Shown: positions 1 through 6,441 of the stretch, in pieces
How positions within the stretch are numbered: the stretch's first letter is position 1
Layout of the letters: every line of letters begins with the position of its first letter
Assembly: GCA_016290255.1 (NCBI GenBank)
Contig: JAEETG010000141.1
Location: forward strand, 1 to 11,679
Direction: 5' to 3'
DNA length: 11,679 nt
Source of the DNA: Clostridia bacterium
Lineage (GTDB): Bacteria; Bacillota; Clostridia; Christensenellales; UBA1242
The notes under the pieces: generated by a model
What the model was told of the DNA's origin: nothing
The model's input: the letters and a program-made list of their open reading frames with translations, nothing else
Databases searched by the model: none
Made by a program: the position numbers and the translations under genes

Positions 1-2
1 GT

Positions 3-569
3 GAAACATCTGTTATTTCAGCAACTTTGGGAGTTAATGCACTTAAGTATGGCCTTATTGCTGGTGTTGTTGGGCTTGTTCTCATTTTTGCGTTTATGTG
101 TTGGAGATACAGAATGATGGGCCTTTTGTCATCATTTGCATTATGCTTCTATATTATAATTGTTTTGTTCCTGTTGATGGCAATTCCACTTGTTCAATTA
201 ACGCTTGAAGGAATAGCTGGTATTATTCTTTCAATTGGTATGGCAATTGACGCAAACATTATTATATTTGAAAGAATTAAAGAAGAGTATGGCTCTGGAA
301 AAAGACTTAATCTTGCCATTTCAACTGGATTTAAACGTGGTCTTCCAGCCATCATTGACTCTAACATAACAACATTTATTGCATGTATTATTTTGATGAT
401 TTTTGGCACGGGTTCAATTCAAGGATTTGCAGTAACTTTGTTTATTGGTGTGGCTGTTTCAATGTTTAGTGCCTTGGTTATCACAAGAGGACTCTTGAAC
501 ATGTATTATCCTCTAAACATGACAAAAGCAGAATATTATGCATTGAGAAGGGAGGTGAGTGCAAAATGA
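3..569 (+). CDS. secD: Protein translocase subunit SecD, C-terminal part (5' end outside window)
   Basis: SecD works with SecF in the membrane beside SecYEG and uses the proton or sodium gradient to help pull exported proteins across. Only the last 188 codons are here, and the reading frame is open to the window edge (first full codon at base 3), so an internal TTG at base 27 is not the real start. The fragment begins just before a membrane segment with the SecD pattern TLGVNALKYGLIAG. It continues through the conserved GMAIDANIIIFERIKEE motif (Asp codon at 249-251, the position of the ion-relay Asp of this family), then DSNITTFIA and GTGSIQGFAVTL, all typical of the SecD transmembrane half. 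The stop TGA overlaps the secF start (ATGA, 566-569), so the two are translationally coupled. A GGGAGGTGAG ribosome binding site for secF lies in its last codons. Separate secD and secF genes argue against a Bacillus-type fused SecDF. Confidence 0.96.
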   Translation, partial: ETSVISATLGVNALKYGLIAGVVGLVLIFAFMCWRYRMMGLLSSFALCFYIIIVLFLLMAIPLVQLTLEGIAGIILSIGMAIDANIIIFERIKEEYGSGKRLNLAISTGFKRGLPAIIDSNITTFIACIILMIFGTGSIQGFAVTLFIGVAVSMFSALVITRGLLNMYYPLNMTKAEYYALRREVSAK

Positions 570-1627
570 CAGAGAAAAAGCATAAAACCTCAAAACTAAG
601 TTCATATGTTAACAGTGATAGATTCAAACCAAGCAAGTGGTCTAAGTATTTTTGGATTACAAGTGGAATAATTTTCTTGGTTGGTCTTATTATGTTTTGT
701 GTGATGGGCTTTAATTTGGGACTAGATTTCACTGGTGGAAACATTATGCGTGTTCAAGTTGGCGATGAAATTAAAACTCAAAGTGTGGCTGTTAGCACTG
801 AAAACACAATAAAACAAGTTGTTTCAAACAATGGAGCAAATGTTTCTAGATATCAAATTATTGAAGAAAGTGGAAACTATTATGTTGAGTTTCAATATCA
901 AAACATTAGTGATGATATGACCACAATAAACGCAAAAATTCAAACAGACCTAACTAGCGGGCTCTCAACAGTTTTAACTGATGGAACATACAACGTTTTG
1001 GCATCAGAAACAAAGAGTGCAAGCGCAAGTTCTGATTTGCTGTTTAGGGCGTTTATAGCACTGGCTATTGCAATTGTTGCAATTCTTGTTTACATTGCAA
1101 TAAGGTTTGAACTTCTAAGCGGGCTTGCTGCAATTATCACGCTGTTCCATGATGTTTTATTGATGTGCGCATTGGTTGTTATCTTCAGAATTGAAGTTAA
1201 CAGTGCTTTCATTGCGGCCATTATCACAATTTTGGGTTATTCAATCAACAACACAATTGTTGTTTTTGATAGGCTTCGTGAAAACACAAGAAAGGAATCT
1301 CTCCTTAAAACAAGCAATATGGAAATTGCAAACCTTTCAATCAAGCAAACACTCACAAGAACGCTAAACACCTCAATAACAACACTTTTGGCTGTTGCAA
1401 TGCTTGCAATCATTGGAGTTCCAGCAATTAGACAATTTATTATTCCAATAATTTTTGGTCTTGTTGTGGGAACATATGCTGCTATATTTATTTCTGCACC
1501 ACTTTGGGCAAAAATAATAACAGGTTCACGTTTTGATAAGAGAAAAATTAAACCATCAAAAGAAGAAAAACAAACAAAAGTAGATGGCAAAACAGTTGTT
1601 GAAACAACTGCTGAACCTATTCAATAA
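566..1627 (+). CDS. secF: Protein translocase subunit SecF
   Basis: This is the partner of SecD in the auxiliary export motor of the cytoplasmic membrane. The 353-residue protein has a first membrane helix (about 28-48), then the family signature LGLDFTGG (51-58), an extracytoplasmic domain (about 60-150), and five further helices. The second signature is GYSINNTIVVFDRLREN (about 224-240), and the later conserved Arg in TLTRTLNTS is residue 265. The start is well fixed: ATG at 566 overlaps the secD stop and follows GGAGGTGAG. The tail after residue about 320 is hydrophilic and Lys/Glu-rich. The oddity is residue 229: most SecF proteins read N-D-T here (Asp213 in E. coli, by my alignment), but this one reads N-N-T, codon AAC at 1250-1252. 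Identity as SecF is secure; whether it drives ion-coupled translocation in the usual way is open. Confidence 0.96.
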   Translation: MTEKKHKTSKLSSYVNSDRFKPSKWSKYFWITSGIIFLVGLIMFCVMGFNLGLDFTGGNIMRVQVGDEIKTQSVAVSTENTIKQVVSNNGANVSRYQIIEESGNYYVEFQYQNISDDMTTINAKIQTDLTSGLSTVLTDGTYNVLASETKSASASSDLLFRAFIALAIAIVAILVYIAIRFELLSGLAAIITLFHDVLLMCALVVIFRIEVNSAFIAAIITILGYSINNTIVVFDRLRENTRKESLLKTSNMEIANLSIKQTLTRTLNTSITTLLAVAMLAIIGVPAIRQFIIPIIFGLVVGTYAAIFISAPLWAKIITGSRFDKRKIKPSKEEKQTKVDGKTVVETTAEPIQ

Positions 1628-1629
1628 GT

Positions 1630-1662
1630 TAAGCCCTTGAAAATTTTAAGGGCTTACTTTTT
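1630..1662 (+). terminator. Rho-independent terminator after secDF
   Basis: Just after the secF stop, AAGCCCTT (1631-1638) pairs perfectly with AAGGGCTT (1648-1655), with an extra T-A pair outside (1630/1656) and further A-T/G-T pairs closing the loop. A run of five T follows at 1658-1662. This is a classical intrinsic terminator separating secDF from recJ. Only 14 bases lie between the T run and the recJ start, so recJ is probably reached by partial readthrough. Confidence 0.8.
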
Positions 1663-1664
1663 AT

Positions 1665-1671
1665 AAAAGGA
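1665..1671 (+). promoter_or_regulatory. Ribosome binding site that decides the recJ start
   Basis: AAAAGGA (1665-1671) is the only Shine-Dalgarno-like sequence before recJ. It ends on the first base of the upstream ATG at 1671, leaving no spacing for it, but lies 5 bases from the in-frame ATG at 1677. The second ATG is therefore the better start. Confidence 0.65.
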
Positions 1672-1676
1672 TGACT

Positions 1677-4067
1677 ATGGAATTTAGAAAAATAACGCAA
1701 AACTTTATAGATAGAAGCAGGGTGAACGAGGTTTCACAAAAGTTTTCTATTTCTCCAGAGGTTGCCGAAGTTTTGCTTGGAAGAGATATTAAAACTGATG
1801 CTGAAATTGAAGCGTTTTTGAACCCAAGTTTAAATGATCTTCACGATCCAATGCTTTTGGATGATATGCCAGAAGTTGTTGAAAAAGTTAAAAAAGCTAT
1901 TGAAAGTAAACAAAGGATTTTAATTTTTGGTGACTATGATGTTGATGGAATTTCTGCAAGTTATATTCTTTTGGATTATTTCACAAAACTTGGTGCAACT
2001 GTTGATGCGTTTTTGCCAAACCGTTATATTGATGGATATGGTTTAACAATTGAAGCACTTGAAAAGGAAATTGCTAGATTTAGGCCAAACTTAATTATCA
2101 CTGTTGACTGTGGAATTACAGGGGTAAAAGAGGTTGAATACATAAAGTCTAGGGGAATTGACGTGATTATCACCGATCACCACAATTGCCCAGAGGTTTT
2201 GCCAGATTGCTTGATTGTTGACGCTAAAAAACCTAATCAAAAATATCCTTTCAACGAAATATGTGGAACAGGGGTTGCTTTCAAACTTGTTGAAGCAATG
2301 TCTGATAGACAAACAGCCATGAAATATTTGCCAATCACAGCTTTTGCAACTGTTGCCGACATTGTTCCTCTTGTTGATGAAAATAGGGCAATTGTAAAAT
2401 TTGGTTTGGCTGAGCCTCTTTCAAGTTTTCCGCTTGGAGTTGCTATGCTCGCAAAAGAGTTGAAAATCACAGGAAACTTAACAAGCCAAGATGTTGGTTT
2501 CAAACTTGCTCCCAAAATTAATGCAGCTGGACGTATGGGAAATGCAAAGCACAGTTTGGACTTATATTTAGAGAAAGATAAAACTAAAATCAACAAAATG
2601 GTTGCAAAATTATTATCTTACAACACAGAAAGGCAAGACATATGTAACCTCGTTTATTATGATTGCATAGAAGAATTAAAAAAGATTAATTTAGCAACCA
2701 AAAAGACAATTGTTTTGGCAAAAGACAATTGGAATATTGGAATTTTGGGAATTGTGGCAGCAAGAATAGCTGAAGAATATAACAGACCAACTTTTCTTTT
2801 GGGGAAAGAAGGGGAACTTTATAAAGGTTCATGCAGAAGCATTGATGGCATGGATGTTCACGTGCTTTTAACAGAACTTCAGGATCTTTTGGTTGCCTAT
2901 GGTGGCCATACAATGGCTGCTGGAATCACAATTGAGAAAAACAATCTTCAAGAGTTTTCTGAAAAGCTTGAAAAACTTGTTGAAGAAAAATATGACGACA
3001 GCTTCTTTATTCCATATTATGATTATGATTTGGAAGTTGATATAAAAGATATAAACACCGATTTTGTGCTTGAATTTGCAAAATTGGAGCCATTTGGATG
3101 TCAAAATCCAATGCCTGTGTTTAGAACAAAATTTGATAAATGCATATGCACTCCAATGAAGAATAGTCCTCAACACTTAATGATTCAAACGCCAACACTC
3201 ACTCTTCTTTGTTTTAACAAACCAGAATATTATAACATGGTGTCTCAAAGTGGTGAAAAAGAGTGTTTGATGGAACTTCAGGTTGAAAATTATCGTGGAG
3301 GAAAAAGTTGTAAGGGAATTGTTAAAGTGATTCAACTTGGTGGTTTTCCAAACATAAGTGCAGAAAGAATTGGTGGAGAATACATAAAAGAGCTTGCTCT
3401 TTCAAGTTACGCTCAAAAGCCAAAATATGAAACATACAACAAACAAAATCTAGATGACTTACTAAATGAAAATCATTCAATTTACGGCACTCTTGTTGTT
3501 GCAAACACCTTAGCTAGTTATAAAACATTTGTTGAGCAAAGCGGAGCAATTGACAAAATTAGTTGTTTTGAATATTTAAACCTAACATCAACAAAAGGTT
3601 TTAACACTTTGTGTTTGTGCCCAAGTTTGGACAATGATTTAAGCAATTTTAAGAGGATTGTTCTTTTGGATAGCGTTTTGGATGATGGTTATATTGTTGC
3701 TTTGAATAATGCAACAAACGCAAAAATTTATTTGCCACAAAATTCACCATTTTTGTATGCGCCATTTCAAATGATTGATTTATCAAGAAAAACTTTTGGG
3801 AGATATTTTAATTTAATTAAAATGGCCAGCAAACAAAATATTGTTGGATTTGATGACTTCAACTTATTTAACAAACTTAAGAAACTTGATAAATCAATTA
3901 ATTATGTTCAGTTTGTTGCATGCCTTAACACATTTTTGCAAATTGGAATAATTAAGATTAACAATAAAATAGGGGAATATTCAATTAGTGTTAACAATGG
4001 AACAACATCAAGTTTGGAAAAATCACTTTTTTATAACAAACTTTGTTTGGTTCTAAAATCATATTAA
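1677..4067 (+). CDS. recJ: Single-stranded-DNA-specific exonuclease RecJ
   Basis: RecJ degrades single-stranded DNA 5' to 3' in recombination and mismatch/base-excision repair, using two metal ions bound by DHH-family motifs. From ATG 1677 the protein has 796 residues, close to B. subtilis RecJ. The catalytic core is complete: GDYDVDG (about 85-91), TVDCGI (142-147), the DHH triad (167-169) and PKINAAGRMG (279-288). The DHHA1 part follows with NWNIGILGIVA (about 351-361) and YGGHTMAAG (408-416), then the OB-fold substrate-binding part with LEPFGCQNPMPVF (470-482). The last 230 or so residues are poorly conserved, as usual for Firmicute RecJ C-terminal extensions. The more upstream ATG at 1671 would add two residues but has no room for a ribosome binding site. 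secDF followed by recJ is a common Firmicute neighbourhood. The usual next genes, apt and relA, are not here; a HemZ-like gene follows after 12 bases. Confidence 0.96.
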   Translation: MEFRKITQNFIDRSRVNEVSQKFSISPEVAEVLLGRDIKTDAEIEAFLNPSLNDLHDPMLLDDMPEVVEKVKKAIESKQRILIFGDYDVDGISASYILLDYFTKLGATVDAFLPNRYIDGYGLTIEALEKEIARFRPNLIITVDCGITGVKEVEYIKSRGIDVIITDHHNCPEVLPDCLIVDAKKPNQKYPFNEICGTGVAFKLVEAMSDRQTAMKYLPITAFATVADIVPLVDENRAIVKFGLAEPLSSFPLGVAMLAKELKITGNLTSQDVGFKLAPKINAAGRMGNAKHSLDLYLEKDKTKINKMVAKLLSYNTERQDICNLVYYDCIEELKKINLATKKTIVLAKDNWNIGILGIVAARIAEEYNRPTFLLGKEGELYKGSCRSIDGMDVHVLLTELQDLLVAYGGHTMAAGITIEKNNLQEFSEKLEKLVEEKYDDSFFIPYYDYDLEVDIKDINTDFVLEFAKLEPFGCQNPMPVFRTKFDKCICTPMKNSPQHLMIQTPTLTLLCFNKPEYYNMVSQSGEKECLMELQVENYRGGKSCKGIVKVIQLGGFPNISAERIGGEYIKELALSSYAQKPKYETYNKQNLDDLLNENHSIYGTLVVANTLASYKTFVEQSGAIDKISCFEYLNLTSTKGFNTLCLCPSLDNDLSNFKRIVLLDSVLDDGYIVALNNATNAKIYLPQNSPFLYAPFQMIDLSRKTFGRYFNLIKMASKQNIVGFDDFNLFNKLKKLDKSINYVQFVACLNTFLQIGIIKINNKIGEYSISVNNGTTSSLEKSLFYNKLCLVLKSY

Positions 4068-4079
4068 AGGAGAACTTTT

Positions 4080-5237
4080 GTGAAATTTAATGTGCCAAAA
4101 GCAAAAGAAACACCAAAAGATTACAGTGTTTTGCCTTGGACTGAGGAGTTTAGGCATAAATTTCCCATTCAAAAAATAAAAGAAATGATGAAAAATGATG
4201 GAATTAGCCTTGATGGGCTTGTTAATCATTTGAATTTTAGATGCCGTGTTGACAGGGATAAGGCAAAACTTGTGAAAAGTGTGATAGAAAATGAAGTGTT
4301 TATGGTTCAAAATGACCAAGAGGTAAACTTGGTGGTCAATCTTCCTTTTTGCCTTTGGAGATGTTTTAACTGCACTTTTGTTATGTATGATAAATCAAAA
4401 AATGACGATATTTACCCATATTTTTTTGACGCATTAATTAAAGAAATTGAAAAAACAAAAGAAATTATTGATAAAAGATTTTTTATTGTGAAACACATTG
4501 CTTTCACAGGTAATCTTTTGGCTTTGGAAGAAGAAAAAATTGAACGAATTTTTAAAGCACTAAACTACACTTTTTGTGATATTAGCATTGAACTTGGCTC
4601 TCCTGAATTTGTAACTGAAAATAAACTTAAAATATTAAAAAAATATAATGTTAGTAGAATCATTATCAACTCTTTAACCTTTAACACACAAACGCTTAGA
4701 AAACTTTGCAGGAGGTTTGAGTTTAAAGACATTTACGAGGCATACAAATTAATTATATCATATGGTTTTGAAACGAGTTTTGAACTTGTTGTTGGGCTTT
4801 TAGATGAAAACATCTTAAAGCTTGAAAGAAACATAAATCTTGCTTGTGAGCTTGGTGCATCAAATATTGATTTATATTCTTGCCATTGCCCATATATTGA
4901 AGAACCAAATAGAAAAGATGTTGCTGAAATTAGAAAAATATGGGATTTTGCGAATAATTATATGCAAAATAAGGGATATGTTCCATATTATCTATATTGT
5001 TCGGAGGTTGATGGGGGTTGTTTTGAAAATGTTGGTTACACACTTCCTGGCAGGGCAAATAAATATTTTATTGACAAAGCATATCAATCTTCTCCTGTTA
5101 TTGGTTGTGGAACAAATATTTCCAGCATGAAACTAAAAAACAAGAATAAAGAATTTTTGAAAACCACACATAATATTTCACAATATGTTTTTGGTATTGA
5201 TGAAATAATTGAGAAAAAGAACAAATTATTTTCATAA
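4080..5237 (+). CDS. HemZ-like radical SAM protein (coproporphyrinogen dehydrogenase family, divergent)
   Basis: This is a radical SAM enzyme of the HemN/HemZ group by its layout. The iron-sulfur cluster motif C-x3-C-x2-C is intact (Cys91, 95, 98 in LPFCLWRCFNC). After it come an ELGSPEFVTENKLKIL strand, an INSLTFNTQTLRKL stretch matching the family's INPQTMN...TL segment, and near the C-terminus YYLYCSEVDGGCFENVGY, close to the HemZ signature with YYLYRQ...EN.GY. Two features depart from the family. The glycine-rich GGGTPT motif that helps bind SAM is reduced to FTGNLLAL (142-149), and at 385 residues the protein is about 100 shorter than usual HemZ, mostly at the N-terminal side. The start is GTG 4080, with AAAGGAG at 4066-4072. 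Clostridial hemZ commonly lies near recJ-apt-relA, which supports the family call. No other heme gene is visible, so the substrate is uncertain. Confidence 0.72.
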   Translation: MKFNVPKAKETPKDYSVLPWTEEFRHKFPIQKIKEMMKNDGISLDGLVNHLNFRCRVDRDKAKLVKSVIENEVFMVQNDQEVNLVVNLPFCLWRCFNCTFVMYDKSKNDDIYPYFFDALIKEIEKTKEIIDKRFFIVKHIAFTGNLLALEEEKIERIFKALNYTFCDISIELGSPEFVTENKLKILKKYNVSRIIINSLTFNTQTLRKLCRRFEFKDIYEAYKLIISYGFETSFELVVGLLDENILKLERNINLACELGASNIDLYSCHCPYIEEPNRKDVAEIRKIWDFANNYMQNKGYVPYYLYCSEVDGGCFENVGYTLPGRANKYFIDKAYQSSPVIGCGTNISSMKLKNKNKEFLKTTHNISQYVFGIDEIIEKKNKLFS

Positions 5238-5242
5238 ATATC

Positions 5243-5271
5243 TTTACAAAAGAGTATTTTTATGATAATAT
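5243..5271 (+). promoter_or_regulatory. Sigma-A-type promoter for rpsO
   Basis: The sequence TTTACA (5243-5248), 17 bases, then TAATAT (5266-5271) sits just after the HemZ-like gene. It predicts a start near 5278 and a leader of about 80 bases. Overlapping GATAAT at 5264-5269 is a second -10 choice with a short spacer. No intrinsic terminator is seen between the HemZ-like gene and this promoter. Confidence 0.7.
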
Positions 5272-5283
5272 AGAAACATACCT

Positions 5284-5350
5284 TTCTCATAGATTTTGGA
5301 AAACTCCAACCTTATTCTCTGACCAAGGTGAAAATAAAAGTAAAGGAGAA
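5284..5350 (+). promoter_or_regulatory. Structured rpsO leader, possible S15 autoregulatory pseudoknot
   Basis: Two small hairpins can form: TTGGA/TCCAA (5296-5300 with 5305-5309, loop AAAC) and ACCTT/AAGGT (5309-5313 with 5325-5329). The loop of the second contains TTCTCT (5315-5320), complementary to GGAGAA (5345-5350), the Shine-Dalgarno of rpsO, with one G-U pair. Together they make an H-type pseudoknot that would block ribosome binding. A second anti-Shine-Dalgarno copy, TTCTC, lies at 5284-5288. S15 is known to repress its own mRNA in several bacteria, through different leader folds. The fold here is my inference by eye and has not been energy-scored. Confidence 0.4.
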
Positions 5351-5356
5351 ATAAAA

Positions 5357-5611
5357 ATGGAAACAAAAAAAGACATCATTGCAAAGTTCCAACGCAAAGA
5401 GGGTGACACAGGTTCAACAGAAGTGCAAATTGCTCTTTTAACTGAAAGAATTAAGCACCTAACAGAACACCTAAAAGTTCACCCAAAAGACAACCACACA
5501 AGAAGAGGTCTTCTAAAATTGGTTGGACAACGTAAGGGACTTTTGAGATATTTGGAAAAAACAGATCTAGAAAAATTCCGTTCACTAAAACAAGAACTTG
5601 GAATCAGATAA
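5357..5611 (+). CDS. rpsO: 30S ribosomal protein S15
   Basis: S15 is a primary binder of the central domain of 16S rRNA and an early step in small-subunit assembly. The 84-residue product is slightly shorter than the usual 88-89 but carries the family pattern throughout: GDTGSTEVQIALLTERI (about 16-32), LTEHLKVHPKDNHTRRGLL (35-53) and GLLRYLEKTD (60-69), ending LKQELGIR. The ATG at 5357 follows AAAGGAG at 5342-5348. The gene forms its own short transcription unit, with a promoter and structured leader upstream and a strong terminator starting 2 bases after the stop. In most Firmicutes rpsO is followed by pnpA (polynucleotide phosphorylase); here a deacetylase homologue follows directly. Confidence 0.98.
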   Translation: METKKDIIAKFQRKEGDTGSTEVQIALLTERIKHLTEHLKVHPKDNHTRRGLLKLVGQRKGLLRYLEKTDLEKFRSLKQELGIR

Positions 5612-5612
5612 T

Positions 5613-5641
5613 AAAAAGAAGGATTTTATCCTTCTTTTTTT
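5613..5641 (+). terminator. Rho-independent terminator after rpsO
   Basis: AAAAGAAGGAT (5614-5624) pairs perfectly over 11 bases with ATCCTTCTTTT (5628-5638) around a TTT loop, and the T run continues to 5641. It begins two bases after the rpsO stop. It is a strong intrinsic terminator, so the next gene needs its own promoter. Confidence 0.9.
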
Positions 5642-5669
5642 CATATATTTTTTCTTTATCGCATATTAT
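5640..5669 (+). promoter_or_regulatory. Candidate promoter giving a leaderless deacetylase mRNA
   Basis: TATTAT (5664-5669) is a good -10 hexamer, with a weak -35 TTCATA (5640-5645) 18 bases upstream inside the tail of the rpsO terminator. A start 6-7 bases after the -10 would fall at about 5676, the A of the deacetylase ATG. No Shine-Dalgarno lies before that ATG, which fits a leaderless transcript. The weak -35 keeps confidence modest. Confidence 0.45.
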
Positions 5670-5675
5670 TTGTGT

Positions 5676-6395
5676 ATGAATATTAAAAGTAAATTTATAA
5701 CAATCATTTTTTCTAATTTGGCAATAATTTTATCTTTGTGTTTTTTATCATCATTTGTTTTTTTGAATAGCTCAAAAAGAGTTTTAAAAGCTAGTGATGA
5801 TGTTTATTATTCTGGTGATGTGACAAAAAATAATGTGTCACTGATGATTAATGTTTATTGGGGTGATGAATTTTTAGATTCAATGCTTGAAACATTAAGA
5901 AAGCATAATGTTAAAGCAACTTTTTTTGTTGGGGGAGTTTGGGTGAGCAGGAACCCAGAAATGCTAATTAAAATTTTTGAAGAGGGGCATGAGATTGCCA
6001 ATCATGGTTTTAATCATAAATCACACGACAAACTATCTTTTAAACAAAACGAAGATGAGATCTTAAACAATCATAAACTTGTGAAAAAATATCTAAACAT
6101 TGACATGAATTTGTTTATGCCGCCATCTGGAGCTTATTCCAAAACAACAGTTGATGTAGCAAAAAAATTGGGGTATAAAACAATTATGTGGACAAAGGAC
6201 ACAATTGATTGGAGAGATCAAGATATTGAAATTATCACAAAAAGAGTTAGCACAAAAAACAAAAATGGAGATTTGATTTTGATGCATCCAACAAAAAGCA
6301 CCTCCATTGCTTTGGATGGCATTATAACAAATATTTTGTCACAAAATTTTAAAATAGTTTGTGTTTCTCAAAATATCTTCCCCAATATTGTTTGA
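5676..6395 (+). CDS. Polysaccharide deacetylase homologue, YlxY type, membrane-anchored
   Basis: This is a NodB-fold (carbohydrate esterase 4) protein of 239 residues. It has an N-terminal membrane helix or uncleaved signal (about 7-30, after two Lys), so the domain lies outside the membrane facing the cell wall. The fold is clear: MINVYWGDE (57-65), HNVKATFFVGGVWV (77-90), GHEIANHGFNH (104-114), MPPSGAYS (148-155), MWTKDTIDWR (171-180) and LILMHPT (200-206). The metal His pair H110/H114 is kept, but the catalytic TFDDG motif is replaced by INVYWG and the RxPxG motif by MPPSG. As I recall, INVxWG is typical of YlxY and its clostridial relatives, next to mlpA in B. subtilis, so this is probably a family trait and not decay. 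Enzymatic activity is doubtful. The ATG at 5676 is chosen because the open frame upstream runs back through the rpsO terminator; there is no ribosome binding site. The stop TGA overlaps the next promoter. Confidence 0.85.
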   Translation: MNIKSKFITIIFSNLAIILSLCFLSSFVFLNSSKRVLKASDDVYYSGDVTKNNVSLMINVYWGDEFLDSMLETLRKHNVKATFFVGGVWVSRNPEMLIKIFEEGHEIANHGFNHKSHDKLSFKQNEDEILNNHKLVKKYLNIDMNLFMPPSGAYSKTTVDVAKKLGYKTIMWTKDTIDWRDQDIEIITKRVSTKNKNGDLILMHPTKSTSIALDGIITNILSQNFKIVCVSQNIFPNIV

Positions 6396-6420
6396 TTTTT
6401 TTATTTTATATTGTTATAAT
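6392..6420 (+). promoter_or_regulatory. Extended -10 promoter of the M16 peptidase - ftsK - pgsA operon
   Basis: TTGATT (6392-6397), overlapping the deacetylase stop codon, is followed after 17 bases by a perfect TATAAT (6415-6420) with an upstream TG (6412-6413), the extended -10 form. The predicted start is near 6427, giving a very short leader before the AGAGGTG ribosome binding site (6432-6438) and the ATG at 6442. Confidence 0.75.
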
Positions 6421-6432
6421 TATAAAATAAAA
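6399..6432. repeat. Perfect 12-base AT-only inverted repeat around the -10 element
   Basis: The arms 6399-6410 and 6421-6432 are exact reverse complements (TTTTATTTTATA and TATAAAATAAAA), separated by 10 bases that include TATAAT. It could be an operator, a weak A/T terminator hairpin for the deacetylase gene, or low-complexity chance; I cannot choose between these. Confidence 0.6.
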
Positions 6433-6441
6433 GAGGTGTTT

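Noticed and set aside
1637..1667. A possible recJ promoter: TTGAAA (1637-1642) and TATAAA (1662-1667)
   Set aside because: The spacer is 19 bases, both elements lie within the secF terminator, and transcription would start too close to the recJ ATG to include its ribosome binding site.
5598..5675. A longer deacetylase start at TTG 5598
   Set aside because: It would begin inside rpsO and translate through the terminator hairpin; the ATG at 5676 gives a normal membrane anchor directly at the N-terminus.
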